A DNA stretch of 64,000 nucleotides, from the NCBI RefSeq assembly GCF_900142885.1, contig NZ_FRCL01000006.1, positions 1-64,000 on the forward strand, written 5' to 3'. Below the pieces are notes generated by a model. It saw only the letters and a program-made list of their open reading frames with translations, was not told the origin of the DNA and did no database searches. Positions 16,227 to 25,899 of this stretch are shown piece by piece (position 1 is the stretch's first letter; each line of letters opens with the position of its first letter). The stretch is from Flavobacterium xinjiangense. Its GTDB lineage: Bacteria > Bacteroidota > Bacteroidia > Flavobacteriales > Flavobacteriaceae. Both the position numbers and the translations under genes were made by a program.

Positions 16227-18626
16227 ATGATTACAAACACAGAATTAGAATATAAAGGGGATTTATATCCTACAAAAATAGTCTCTTTTGAGCATGAAGT
16301 AGATTCAATATGTTTTCATACCGATAATAGTGTTATACTAAAAGTAACTGTTCTAAGAGATAGTTTAATCCGTTTTAGATTTACGACAAAAGGATATTTC
16401 AGTAATGATTTTTCCTATGCTATTGATAAAAGTCATTCTCATGGATATAACTTTCTTGAAGTTTCTGAAGTAGCGGATTATTATCAGATAAAAACCAGTA
16501 AAGTGCAATGCCGAATTCAAAAAGCAGATATGAGATTATCTATTTTTGATTTGAATGAAAATGTCATATTAGAAGATGAATTGGGTTTTCATTGGGAAGA
16601 GAGCTATGAATATGGCGGTAATATTGTCAAAATGAGTAAGGCTTCCAAAGATGGTGAATGCTTTTACGGACTTGGAGACAAAGCGACTCAACTGAATTTG
16701 AAAGGAAAAAGACTAGAGAATTTTGCTACGGATCAATATGCTTTTCAAAAGGATCAGGAACCATTATACAAAGTTGTTCCTTTTTACATTGGATTACAGA
16801 ATAAACAATCTTACGGAATTTTCTTCGATAATACTTTTCGTACTTATTTTGATTTTTGTCACGAAAGAAGAAATGTTACCAGTTATTGGGCTGAAGGTGG
16901 AGAAATGAATTATTATTTCATTTACGGACCACAAATGCAGGATGTTGTAACGACTTATACCGATTTAACAGGTAAACCGGAATTGCCACCACTATGGGCA
17001 CTGGGATATCACCAGTGTAAATGGAGTTATTATCCTGAAAGTAATGTAAAAGAAGTAACAGCCAAATTCCGAGAATTAAAAATTCCTTGTGATGCAATTT
17101 ATTTGGATATCGATTATATGGAAGGTTTTCGTTGTTTCACTTGGAATAAAGAATATTTTCCTGATCCAAAAAGAATGGTGAGTGAGCTTATGGAAGATGG
17201 TTTCAAAACCGTCGTAATCATTGATCCGGGAATAAAAATTGACAAGGAATACTCCGTTTACAAAGAAGCTTTAGAAAAAGATTATTTCTGCAAAAGAGCA
17301 GATGGTCCTTATATGAAAGGAAAAGTGTGGCCAGGGGAATGTAACTTTCCGGATTATACAAACCCAGCAGTTAGAGAGTGGTGGGCAGGGTTATTTAAAG
17401 AATTAATTTCGGATATTGGTGTAAAAGGAGTGTGGAATGATATGAACGAGCCCGCCGTTATGGAGGTTCCCAACAAAACATTTCCAATGGATGTTCGTCA
17501 TGATTATGATGGAAATCCTTGCAGCCATAGAAAAGCCCATAATATTTATGGAACACAAATGGCAAGAGCCACATATCATGGGGTAAAGAGATTTGCTTAC
17601 CCAAAAAGGCCTTTTATCATAACAAGATCTGCTTATTCCGGCGCGCAACGATATACGTCCTCTTGGACAGGAGATAATGTAGCCACATGGGAACACTTAT
17701 GGATAGCTAATATCCAAGTACAACGAATGTCTATTTCTGGAATGGGGTTCACAGGTTCTGATATTGGTGGATTTGCGGAACAACCTTCAGGTGAATTATA
17801 TGCACGTTGGATTCAGTTAGGTGTTTTTCATCCTTTTTGCAGAACACACTCTTCTGGAGATCATGGTAACCAGGAACCTTGGGCATTTGACGAGGAAGTT
17901 ATTGATATTACAAGGAAGTTTGTCAACTTACGTTACCAATTATTACCATACCTCTATACGATGTTTTGGCAATATATTGAAGAAGGAATTCCTATGTTGA
18001 AACCTTTGGTGTATTATGATCAAGAGGATATACAAACACATTATAGAAATGACGAGTTTGTTTTTGGAAACCAAATTTTAGTTTGCCCTATTTTAGAGCC
18101 AAACGCTTTAGGAAGAAGAATGTATATTCCTCGTGGACAGTGGTATAATTATTGGACAAACGAAGAAGTAAAAGGAGGGAAAGAAGTTTGGGTAGATACT
18201 AAATTCGACCAAATACCACTTTTTGTAAAAGCGGGTTCGGTTATTCCTAAATATCCTGTACAGCAGTACGTTGGGGAGCTGGAATTTGACGAGTTGACAT
18301 TGGAAATTTACTATAAAGAAGGCAAAGAAAAATCCGTTGTATATGAGGATGCTCAAGATGGATATGATTATAAAAAAGGGAGATATAGTTTTTTATCATT
18401 TCAAACGACTGGAAAAGAGAAAGAATTAATCATTCAATTGCATAAAGAAGGAAAGTATGATACTCCATATTCTAAGTATAAAATAAATTTAATTGGGTTG
18501 CCTTTCAAAATAAATGCCATCGAGGTTGATAATGTCAAAATTTCATTTGATCATCAATCATTTGAAGATGATAATTATTTAATAGTAGATAAAGAATTTA
18601 CGGAGTTACATATTATTGGAGAATAA
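16227..18626 (+). CDS. Glycoside hydrolase family 31 alpha-glucosidase
   Basis: A 799-aa GH31 enzyme that releases glucose from alpha-glucans or oligosaccharides. It has an N-terminal beta-sandwich domain (~1-230), a catalytic barrel with nucleophile Asp ~405 in GVWNDMNEPAV and acid/base Asp ~482 in SSWTGDN, and C-terminal beta domains. No signal peptide is seen, so it is probably cytoplasmic and fits turnover of the glycogen made by the genes just upstream. Exact linkage preference (1,4 or 1,6) cannot be told from the sequence. Confidence 0.93.
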   Translation: MITNTELEYKGDLYPTKIVSFEHEVDSICFHTDNSVILKVTVLRDSLIRFRFTTKGYFSNDFSYAIDKSHSHGYNFLEVSEVADYYQIKTSKVQCRIQKADMRLSIFDLNENVILEDELGFHWEESYEYGGNIVKMSKASKDGECFYGLGDKATQLNLKGKRLENFATDQYAFQKDQEPLYKVVPFYIGLQNKQSYGIFFDNTFRTYFDFCHERRNVTSYWAEGGEMNYYFIYGPQMQDVVTTYTDLTGKPELPPLWALGYHQCKWSYYPESNVKEVTAKFRELKIPCDAIYLDIDYMEGFRCFTWNKEYFPDPKRMVSELMEDGFKTVVIIDPGIKIDKEYSVYKEALEKDYFCKRADGPYMKGKVWPGECNFPDYTNPAVREWWAGLFKELISDIGVKGVWNDMNEPAVMEVPNKTFPMDVRHDYDGNPCSHRKAHNIYGTQMARATYHGVKRFAYPKRPFIITRSAYSGAQRYTSSWTGDNVATWEHLWIANIQVQRMSISGMGFTGSDIGGFAEQPSGELYARWIQLGVFHPFCRTHSSGDHGNQEPWAFDEEVIDITRKFVNLRYQLLPYLYTMFWQYIEEGIPMLKPLVYYDQEDIQTHYRNDEFVFGNQILVCPILEPNALGRRMYIPRGQWYNYWTNEEVKGGKEVWVDTKFDQIPLFVKAGSVIPKYPVQQYVGELEFDELTLEIYYKEGKEKSVVYEDAQDGYDYKKGRYSFLSFQTTGKEKELIIQLHKEGKYDTPYSKYKINLIGLPFKINAIEVDNVKISFDHQSFEDDNYLIVDKEFTELHIIGE

Positions 18627-18715
18627 ACAAAAAAGTTGAAACTTTTGAATTTAATTATATAAGTGAAAAGATGATTACCATTCGTAAATTTGTATATCAA
18701 TTAAACTTAAAAATT

Positions 18716-19531
18716 ATGAAAAAACACTTATTATTAGGAGTCTGTGCGCTTGGACTAGTTTATTCTTGTGCTACAAATCCTCTTACAGGAAAGAAAAGTC
18801 TAAATTTTGTTTCAAACAGTGAGTTGTTTCCATCATCATTTCAACAATATGGTACTTTCTTGAAAGAAAACAAAGTAATTACAGGAACAGCCGATGCAAA
18901 AAGAGTTGAAACTGTAGGAATGAGGATTAAAGCAGCAGCCGAAAAATATTTGACCTATTTAGGACAAACACAATATTTGAACGACTATCGTTGGGAATAC
19001 AAATTAATTGACAATAAAGAAGTAAATGCTTGGTGTATGCCAGGAGGAAAGATTGTTGTTTATTCGGGTATTTTACCAATAACGCAAAATGATACTGGAC
19101 TGGCAACTGTAATGGGACATGAAGTTTCACATGCATTAGCAAATCATGGAGCACAAAGAATGAGTGCTGGTCAACTGCAACAATTAGGAGCAGTTGGAGT
19201 TGCAGTCGCAACAGGAAGCCAAAGCGCAGAGAGACAGCAAATGTGGCAACAATATTACGGATTGGGTTCTCAAGTTGGCGTAATGCTTCCATTTAGCAGA
19301 AGTCATGAAAGTGAAGCTGATAAAATAGGACTTACACTTATGGCAATTGCAGGATATAACCCAGACGAGGCTATTGTCTTTTGGCAAAGAATGTCAGCAA
19401 AATCGAATGGTCAGGCGCCACCAGAATTCTTAAGTACTCACCCGTCTGATGCTACCCGAATTGCGAATTTGAAAGCATTAATTCCTGAAGCTAAAGCAAC
19501 AGCTGCAAAAGTTGGAATTATTTACAGATAA
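18716..19531 (+). CDS. M48 family metallopeptidase, lipoprotein
   Basis: A 271-aa zinc peptidase of family M48 (LoiP/YcaL-like). The zinc-binding HEVSH lies in GHEVSHALANHG, and the third ligand is the Glu in HESEADKIGL. The N-terminus is a lipoprotein signal with lipobox LVYSC, so it is exported and lipid-anchored, with a likely role in envelope protein quality control. ATG 18716 (MKKHLLLG) is chosen because an upstream ATG at 18671 would place extra residues before the signal peptide. The gene ends in a strong terminator. Confidence 0.9.
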   Translation: MKKHLLLGVCALGLVYSCATNPLTGKKSLNFVSNSELFPSSFQQYGTFLKENKVITGTADAKRVETVGMRIKAAAEKYLTYLGQTQYLNDYRWEYKLIDNKEVNAWCMPGGKIVVYSGILPITQNDTGLATVMGHEVSHALANHGAQRMSAGQLQQLGAVGVAVATGSQSAERQQMWQQYYGLGSQVGVMLPFSRSHESEADKIGLTLMAIAGYNPDEAIVFWQRMSAKSNGQAPPEFLSTHPSDATRIANLKALIPEAKATAAKVGIIYR

Positions 19532-19566
19532 TAATCATATTAATTAGTACATCTAATTTTATTCAG

Positions 19567-19597
19567 AAGCTATTCTTTTTCAGAATAGCTTTTTTTT
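19567..19597 (+). terminator. Terminator after the M48 peptidase gene
   Basis: A perfect 10-bp stem AAGCTATTCT (19567-19576) with 19582-19591, five-base loop, then a T-run. Confidence 0.85.
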
Positions 19598-19692
19598 GTG
19601 TTCATTTAAAACAAGTAGAACACCGGAACTGCTTAATGATTTATTAATGTACGATTTAGTACTAATTTTCATATTTCTAAACAAAAAATAAA

Positions 19693-19700
19693 TAAATTCG
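19693..19700 (+). promoter_or_regulatory. Weak candidate -7 box, TAAATTCG
   Basis: One base from TAnnTTTG and 20 bases before the MFS transporter start. No -33 box was recognised. Confidence 0.28.
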
Positions 19701-19720
19701 TAGCATAAAAAAAATGAAAT

Positions 19721-21046
19721 ATGGCAGATTTACAAAAAGGGAGTAAAAAATTACTAAATGCTTGGGCTTTTTATGATTGGGCAAATTCAGTTTATACACT
19801 TACAATTGCATCTTCAGTTTTTCCAATTTTTTATGAAGCTTTATTTGCAGAGCGTGACCATTATATTGATATTTTTGGGTTACATCTCAAAAATTCAGCT
19901 TTAATAAGTTTTGTTACTGCCGCAGCCTTTTTGTTAGTAGCTTTTATTTCACCTCTGCTATCTGGAATTGCGGATTATGTGGGAAATAAGAAATCATTTA
20001 TGAAATTCTTTTGCTACATGGGGGCATTATCATGTATGGGATTATATTGGTTCAATCTCGAAAATATATACATGGGATTAGCATTTTATTTTCTTGGACT
20101 TATTGGTTATTGGGGAAGTTTGGTATTTTACAATTCCTATTTACCTGATATTGCTTTTGTTGAACAGCAAGATAAAATTAGTGCAAAAGGCTATTCTTTA
20201 GGTTACATAGGAAGTGTAATTTTATTAGTTATCAATTTAGCGATGATCATGAAACCGCAATTTTTCGGAATAACAGGAACAGAAGGTGAGGCAGCCATGA
20301 AAGCCATGAGATATTCGTTTGTGATGGTGGGAGTTTGGTGGATTGTTTTCAGTCAATATTCTTATTATTTTTTGCCTAAAGGAAATAAAAATTCAGAACC
20401 TACCGTGACACATGCGGTTATTTTTAATGGTTTCAAAGAATTAAAAAAAGTTTGGGGTTTATTGAAGCAAAACATTCCTTTAAAACGTTATTTAGGAAGT
20501 TTCTTTGTTTACAGTATGGCCGTACAAACTGTAATGCTTGTTGCAACTTATTTTGGAGCTCAAGAAATTACATGGTCATCGAAAGCAGAAAGTACTACGG
20601 GTTTAATTATTTGTATTTTGATAATACAACTAGTCGCTGTACTTGGTGCTGTTTTAACCTCAAGAGCTTCTGAAAAATTCGGAAATATTCCAACATTGAT
20701 TGTTATTAACTGTATTTGGGCAGTATTTTGCGCACTTGCATTTTTTATTACTTTACCCATACATTTTTATGCCATGGCCGGGGTGGCTGGACTTGTAATG
20801 GGAGGTATTCAAGCATTATCACGCTCAACTTATTCTAAATTATTACCTGAAACGGAAGATACGGCTTCATTCTTCAGTTTTTATGATGTAGCTGAAAAAA
20901 TAGGAATCGTGATAGGAATGATGGTGTATGGAATTATTGACCAAATCACCGGTAGCCCAAGATTTGCTATTGTTTTCCTTGGCGTATTTTTCATTATTGG
21001 TATTATCCTTTTAAAAAGAGTTCCTAAAAAAGCTGTTCTAAATTAA
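19721..21046 (+). CDS. MFS transporter, UMF1 / Atg22-like
   Basis: A 441-aa polytopic membrane protein with about 12 hydrophobic segments. The N-terminal AFYDWANSVYTLTIASSVFP is the signature of the UMF1 (Atg22-like) branch of the major facilitator superfamily. The family is thought to export amino acids or other small metabolites, but bacterial substrates are largely unknown. It is likely monocistronic, convergent with the DUF2807 gene. Confidence 0.88.
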   Translation: MADLQKGSKKLLNAWAFYDWANSVYTLTIASSVFPIFYEALFAERDHYIDIFGLHLKNSALISFVTAAAFLLVAFISPLLSGIADYVGNKKSFMKFFCYMGALSCMGLYWFNLENIYMGLAFYFLGLIGYWGSLVFYNSYLPDIAFVEQQDKISAKGYSLGYIGSVILLVINLAMIMKPQFFGITGTEGEAAMKAMRYSFVMVGVWWIVFSQYSYYFLPKGNKNSEPTVTHAVIFNGFKELKKVWGLLKQNIPLKRYLGSFFVYSMAVQTVMLVATYFGAQEITWSSKAESTTGLIICILIIQLVAVLGAVLTSRASEKFGNIPTLIVINCIWAVFCALAFFITLPIHFYAMAGVAGLVMGGIQALSRSTYSKLLPETEDTASFFSFYDVAEKIGIVIGMMVYGIIDQITGSPRFAIVFLGVFFIIGIILLKRVPKKAVLN

Positions 21047-21082
21047 TAAATCAGTTTTATTGTGATAATTTAAAATGAAAAG

Positions 21083-21817
21083 CTAAGATTTAGATATTTC
21101 TCCTGAGCCATTCACTTTTGTGTCTTTTTGTTTTGGATTACCGGCATATTCAATATCACCTGAACCCGAAACTCTGGCATGAAGACTTTCGCTGCAAAAT
21201 ACTTTACTGTCGCCTGATCCGGATATGATAACGCTTGCATTTTTAGCTTTTAAATTTGAAGCATCAATATCTCCGGATCCATTCAATGTGCTTTTGTAAT
21301 TATCTGCTTTCCCTTTTAAAACTACGTCTCCTGAACCACTTAAGTTTATCTCAAAATTATTAGCTTCAACATCTAAAGTCAAATCTCCGGAGCCTACTAA
21401 TTTGGCTATAAATGATTTGGATTTAATTGTTTTTCTAGTTTTTAAATCTCCTGAACCTGAAAGTGAAACTTGATTAATGTTTTCAAAAGGGACCGTGACA
21501 ATAATATTTTTGCCCATACTTGTGCTGATATATTTATTTTTATCGGCATATATTTTTAAAACGTTGTTTTCAACTTGAACTTTAATAAATGGCAATAAAT
21601 TCCCTTCTCCTTTAATTGTAATAGCACCTTCTTTTCCATCGACTAGATCAACATCAAAAAAACCTGAAATCATAATTTCATCATAAGATACCGTCGTTCT
21701 TTTTTCAGACGTAATTTTACCATTTCCCTTTATTTGTTGATTAGACGACCATTGAGCGTTGGCAATTGTAGTTAATAAAAGGGTGCTGGTTACAAATAAG
21801 CAGATTGAATTTTTCAT
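21083..21817 (-). CDS. Exported head-GIN / DUF2807 protein with GSGD repeats
   Basis: A 244-aa secreted protein with a signal peptide ending near IANAQ. The body is a DUF2807 (head GIN) domain, predicted to form a beta-helix. In the second half, the short motif GSGD (last copy GSGE) recurs seven times at roughly 16-21 residue intervals, each marking one helical turn. No enzymatic motif is seen. Such proteins are common in Bacteroidota, usually described as putative auto-transporter adhesin-like, without proven function. It is divergent from lon, with a long AT-rich gap between. Confidence 0.85.
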   Translation of the reverse strand: MKNSICLFVTSTLLLTTIANAQWSSNQQIKGNGKITSEKRTTVSYDEIMISGFFDVDLVDGKEGAITIKGEGNLLPFIKVQVENNVLKIYADKNKYISTSMGKNIIVTVPFENINQVSLSGSGDLKTRKTIKSKSFIAKLVGSGDLTLDVEANNFEINLSGSGDVVLKGKADNYKSTLNGSGDIDASNLKAKNASVIISGSGDSKVFCSESLHARVSGSGDIEYAGNPKQKDTKVNGSGEISKS

Positions 21818-22242
21818 GGAATAAAGTTTTATGATTATTAAATTTTTATGATGATTTCCATAACTGGAAGTTAAAGATAGGTTATTACTTTCAAAACGAA
21901 TTAATTTTTTGATGTATGATTAGCTATACACAAATGGATTAAACTATTTTGTAGGATGAAGCTTGTATTTATTTCTTTACACTTTTATAAAATTAAACTC
22001 ATTTTTTTTCGTTAGCATATCTAAGAATTATTTTTTTATTTGAAAATTAATTATTGAATTTGGTTAATTTAATTTGTATCAATCATAGGGATTTTAGTAA
22101 TCTTTTGGCATAATGATTGTCTCTTTTAGGGTTGCGTAAATTATTAGTGTCGTACAACGATTTTATTTAAATTAATGCTACGATATCTTATATTTGCTTG
22201 ACAAATGAAAATTTTTAATGACAAAAAGACTTAAATAAATAT
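21818..22242. other. AT-rich intergenic region between divergent genes
   Basis: This 425-base gap separates the DUF2807 gene (leftward) from lon (rightward). Apart from the candidate lon -7 box at 22189-22196 I see no ORF, RNA gene, strong hairpin or repeat. It presumably holds both promoters. Confidence 0.6.
22189..22196 (+). promoter_or_regulatory. Candidate lon -7 box, TATATTTG
   Basis: This exactly matches TAnnTTTG, 46 bases before the lon start. No clear -33 box was found. No heat-shock-type operator was recognised. Confidence 0.5.
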
Positions 22243-24693
22243 ATGTCAAATCATAAAATACTTACTATTGACAATCTGTCACTTCAAGAATTTGATACTG
22301 AAGCAGATTTAATACCATTATTAACTCCTGAAGATGAGGAGGAGATGAATAATGAGGCATTGCCTGAATCGTTGGCTATTTTGCCGTTGCGTAACATGGT
22401 TTTGTTTCCTGGTGTTGTGATTCCTATTACCGCTGGACGAGATAAATCCATAAAATTAATTAATGACGCTAATGCGGCTGGCAGAATCATAGGTGTTGTA
22501 GCTCAAAAAAATGAGCAGGATGAAGATCCTACAACTGATGACATCCATAAAATTGGAACTGTAGCTAAAATTCTGCGCGTTTTAAAAATGCCTGACGGAA
22601 ACGTAACGGTTATTCTTCAAGGGAAAAAGCGTTTTGAAATTGATAGCGTACTTTCAGAAACTCCATATATTACAGCTAATATTAAAGACGTTGCTGAAAA
22701 AAGGCCTGCTAAACACGACACTGAGTTTATTGCAATTCTGGATTCAGTTAAAGAATTAGCAATTCAAATAATTAAAGAAAGCCCAAACATTCCAACAGAA
22801 GCTACTTTTGCAATAAAAAATATTGAAAGCCAATCGTTTTTGATCAATTTTGTTACTTCAAATATGAATTTGTCAGTTAAAGAAAAACAAGATTTACTGG
22901 CGATTAATGAATTGAAAGAAAGAGCATTAGAAACATTGCGTTATATGAATATCGAGTTGCAAAAACTCGAATTAAAAAACGATATTCAATCTAAAGTTCG
23001 TTTTGATTTAGACCAACAACAACGTGAATATTTCCTTCACCAACAAATGAAAACCATTCAAGAAGAATTGGGTGGTGTTTCACAGGAAGAGGAAATGGAT
23101 GAGATGAGTTTGAAAGCGAAGTCAAAAAAATGGGACGAAAAAACAAAAAAGCATTTCGATAAGGAATTGGCTAAAATGCGTAAGATGAATCCGCAGGCAC
23201 CTGATTTTGGCATCCAAAGGAACTATTTGGAATTGTTTTTAGATTTACCTTGGAATGAGTTTTCAAAAGATAATTTCGATTTAAAACGAGCACAAAAAAT
23301 TCTTGACAGAGATCATTTTGGGTTAGAAGATGTTAAGAAAAGAATGATAGAACATTTGGCAGTTTTGAAATTGCGAAATGATATGAAATCCCCAATTATT
23401 TGTTTGACAGGACCTCCGGGAGTTGGAAAAACTTCGATAGGAAGATCAATTGCCGAAGCATTGGGTAGAAAATATGTCAGAATTTCATTGGGAGGTTTAC
23501 GTGATGAAGCAGAGATTCGCGGACATAGAAAAACCTATATTGGTGCGATGCCGGGTAGAATAATTCAAAGTTTGAAAAAAGCGGGAACATCAAATCCTGT
23601 TTTTGTTTTGGATGAAATTGACAAATTGTCAAACGGCAGTCACGGAGATCCGTCTTCTGCTTTACTAGAAGTATTAGATCCGGAACAAAACAATTCGTTT
23701 TATGATAATTTCTTAGAAATGGGTTATGATTTGTCAAAAGTCATGTTTATTGCCACTTCTAATAATATGGCTACTATTCAACCTGCTTTGAAAGACAGGA
23801 TGGAAATCATCAATATGTCAGGTTATACTATTGAAGAAAAAGTAGAAATAGCGCGTCAGCATTTATTTCCAAGACAATTGAAAGAACACGGTTTGACTTC
23901 TAAAGATTTGACTATTGGAAAAAAACAATTGGAAAAAATTGTAGAAGGTTATACCCGTGAATCTGGAGTTCGTGGTCTAGAAGCTAAAATTGCTCAAGTA
24001 ATTCGTAATGCAGCAAAATCAGTTGCAATGGAAGAGGAATATAACAAGAAGGTTACGGATCAGGATATAATTAAATCATTGGGTGTTGCCAGATTAGAAA
24101 GAGACAAATACGAAAACAATGATGTTGCTGGAGTAGTAACAGGTTTAGCTTGGACTTCTGTTGGTGGTGATATTCTTTTCATTGAATCGTTACTTTCTCC
24201 TGGAAAAGGTGCAATGACTATTACTGGGAATTTAGGAACAGTGATGAAAGAATCGGCAACTATTGCATTGGAATATATTAAAGCCAATACCGAATTGCTA
24301 GGATTAAATTCAGAGATATTATCAAAATACAATATTCATTTGCATGTTCCGGAAGGAGCTACTCCAAAAGATGGGCCAAGTGCAGGAATTGCTATGTTGA
24401 CTTCATTAGTTTCTCTTTTTACACAAAAGAGAGTGAAGAAAAACATGGCTATGACCGGAGAAATTACATTGAGAGGAAAAGTGTTGCCTGTAGGTGGAAT
24501 AAAAGAAAAGATATTAGCTGCCAAAAGAGCAAACATCAAAGAAATTATTTTATGTCAGGATAATAAAAGCGATATTGATGAAATAAAACCGGAATATCTT
24601 GAAGGACTTACTTTTCATTATGTTAAGGAAATGAATGAAGTATTGAAATTTGCTTTGACGGATCAGAAAGTTAAAAACGCAAAAGTATTATAA
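22243..24693 (+). CDS. lon: ATP-dependent endopeptidase Lon
   Basis: An 816-aa AAA+ protease that degrades misfolded and regulatory proteins in the cytoplasm. The N-terminal LON substrate domain (~45-245) begins after an acidic leader of about 40 residues. A coiled region follows, then the AAA+ module with Walker A GPPGVGKT (390-397) and Walker B VFVLDEIDK. The protease domain has catalytic S713 (DGPSAGIAM) and K756 (GGIKEK), whose 43-residue separation equals that of the E. coli S679/K722 dyad. It is complete and normal in length, and followed by a long-loop terminator. Confidence 0.97.
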   Translation: MSNHKILTIDNLSLQEFDTEADLIPLLTPEDEEEMNNEALPESLAILPLRNMVLFPGVVIPITAGRDKSIKLINDANAAGRIIGVVAQKNEQDEDPTTDDIHKIGTVAKILRVLKMPDGNVTVILQGKKRFEIDSVLSETPYITANIKDVAEKRPAKHDTEFIAILDSVKELAIQIIKESPNIPTEATFAIKNIESQSFLINFVTSNMNLSVKEKQDLLAINELKERALETLRYMNIELQKLELKNDIQSKVRFDLDQQQREYFLHQQMKTIQEELGGVSQEEEMDEMSLKAKSKKWDEKTKKHFDKELAKMRKMNPQAPDFGIQRNYLELFLDLPWNEFSKDNFDLKRAQKILDRDHFGLEDVKKRMIEHLAVLKLRNDMKSPIICLTGPPGVGKTSIGRSIAEALGRKYVRISLGGLRDEAEIRGHRKTYIGAMPGRIIQSLKKAGTSNPVFVLDEIDKLSNGSHGDPSSALLEVLDPEQNNSFYDNFLEMGYDLSKVMFIATSNNMATIQPALKDRMEIINMSGYTIEEKVEIARQHLFPRQLKEHGLTSKDLTIGKKQLEKIVEGYTRESGVRGLEAKIAQVIRNAAKSVAMEEEYNKKVTDQDIIKSLGVARLERDKYENNDVAGVVTGLAWTSVGGDILFIESLLSPGKGAMTITGNLGTVMKESATIALEYIKANTELLGLNSEILSKYNIHLHVPEGATPKDGPSAGIAMLTSLVSLFTQKRVKKNMAMTGEITLRGKVLPVGGIKEKILAAKRANIKEIILCQDNKSDIDEIKPEYLEGLTFHYVKEMNEVLKFALTDQKVKNAKVL

Positions 24694-24714
24694 ATCCTAT
24701 TTTTGTATAATTTG

Positions 24715-24766
24715 AATTCCAAGATCATTACTTAGTTTTTTAAGTTTTGAACTTGGAATTTTTATT
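24715..24766 (+). terminator. Probable terminator after lon
   Basis: The stem AATTCCAAG (24715-24723) pairs with CTTGGAATT (24752-24760), with a long 28-base loop, and is followed by a T-run. The loop is longer than usual, so confidence is moderate. Confidence 0.55.
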
Positions 24767-24827
24767 TTAATTCTGTTTTAATCTAAAACTTACGCTTAAA
24801 AACAGGATTATATTTATTTTATAATTT

Positions 24828-24835
24828 TATCTTCG
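24828..24835 (+). promoter_or_regulatory. Candidate porQ -7 box, TATCTTCG
   Basis: One base from TAnnTTTG and 37 bases before porQ. The same octamer precedes the DUF1697 gene at 53921. Confidence 0.4.
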
Positions 24836-24872
24836 CATTTGCGTTTTACTTTACAGAAATAGCTCTTCAAGC

Positions 24873-25892
24873 ATGCTCAAAAAACTTTTATTATTCTCTT
24901 TATTTTTAGTCTGTACTGTGTCTCACAGTCAGATAGGAGGGAAGTATATTTATCAGTTTTTAAATTTAGTTACCTCACCACGACAAGCGGCACTGGGAGG
25001 AAAAACGATTACCATTTATGACGATGATGTGAATCAGGTTAATTTTAATCCCGCAACATTGAATATAGAGATGGACAATCATTTGGCTTTGAATTATGGA
25101 AGCTACTATAAAGAAGTTACTTATGGGACTGCTTCTTACGCTTATACTTATGATCGGCATTTACAAACTTTTCAGGCCGGTGTGAATTATGTGAATTATG
25201 GGAATTTTGAGGGTTATGACGAAAACGGCCAACCTACATCTTCATTTACTGGAAGTGAAATTTCGCTGTCCCTTGGCTACGCCTATAATATCCCAAACAC
25301 CACTATTCATTTAGGTGCTAATGCAAAATTAATATCTTCGACTTTAGAAAGTTATAATTCCCTTGGAGGAGCGATTGATATAGGTGCTCTTTTTATTGAC
25401 GAAAGAAATGATGTGAATTGGGGTTTGGTAATCCGAAATATAGGGACACAATTTACTACTTATTCGGGTACCTCCGAAAAATTGCCATTAGAAATCATAG
25501 CGGGTGTTTCTCAGGAATTAGATAATGTGCCTATAAGATGGCATCTTAATTTAGAAAATTTGCAACAATGGAATCTTGCCTTTTCGAATCCTGTAAGAGC
25601 GCAATCTTCAATCGATGGAAGTTCAACTGAAGAAAAAGTTTCAGTTATAAATAATGCTTTGCGCCATGTAATTGTGGGAGTTGAGCTTTTTCCTAAAAAA
25701 GCATTTAATTTGCGTTTGGGATATAATTTTCGAAGAGCAGAAGAATTAAGGCTTGAAGAGCAACGTAATTTCTCCGGAGTTTCAGTTGGTTTCGGACTAA
25801 AAATGAATAAATTAAAATTTAATTATTCGTATTCCAGATATACACTAGCAGGAAATACGAGTTTGTTTGGATTAACTATTAACTTACAATAA
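24873..25892 (+). CDS. porQ: Type IX secretion system protein PorQ
   Basis: A 339-aa outer-membrane beta-barrel protein. It has a signal peptide (~1-19), then the PorQ hallmark GGKYIYQFLNL..SPRQAALGG and a beta-rich body ending in an outer-membrane-type C-terminus (LFGLTINLQ). PorQ belongs to the T9SS attachment machinery that links CTD cargo to the cell surface. It is followed after seven bases by cmk, an arrangement I recognise from other Bacteroidota. It supports an active T9SS in this organism, together with the T9SS genes at 32505-38206. Confidence 0.88.
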   Translation: MLKKLLLFSLFLVCTVSHSQIGGKYIYQFLNLVTSPRQAALGGKTITIYDDDVNQVNFNPATLNIEMDNHLALNYGSYYKEVTYGTASYAYTYDRHLQTFQAGVNYVNYGNFEGYDENGQPTSSFTGSEISLSLGYAYNIPNTTIHLGANAKLISSTLESYNSLGGAIDIGALFIDERNDVNWGLVIRNIGTQFTTYSGTSEKLPLEIIAGVSQELDNVPIRWHLNLENLQQWNLAFSNPVRAQSSIDGSSTEEKVSVINNALRHVIVGVELFPKKAFNLRLGYNFRRAEELRLEEQRNFSGVSVGFGLKMNKLKFNYSYSRYTLAGNTSLFGLTINLQ

Positions 25893-25899
25893 TATCATT

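Noticed and set aside
18671..18715. Longer N-terminus for the M48 peptidase
   Set aside because: It would place 15 residues before a normal lipoprotein signal peptide; the ATG at 18716 fits better.
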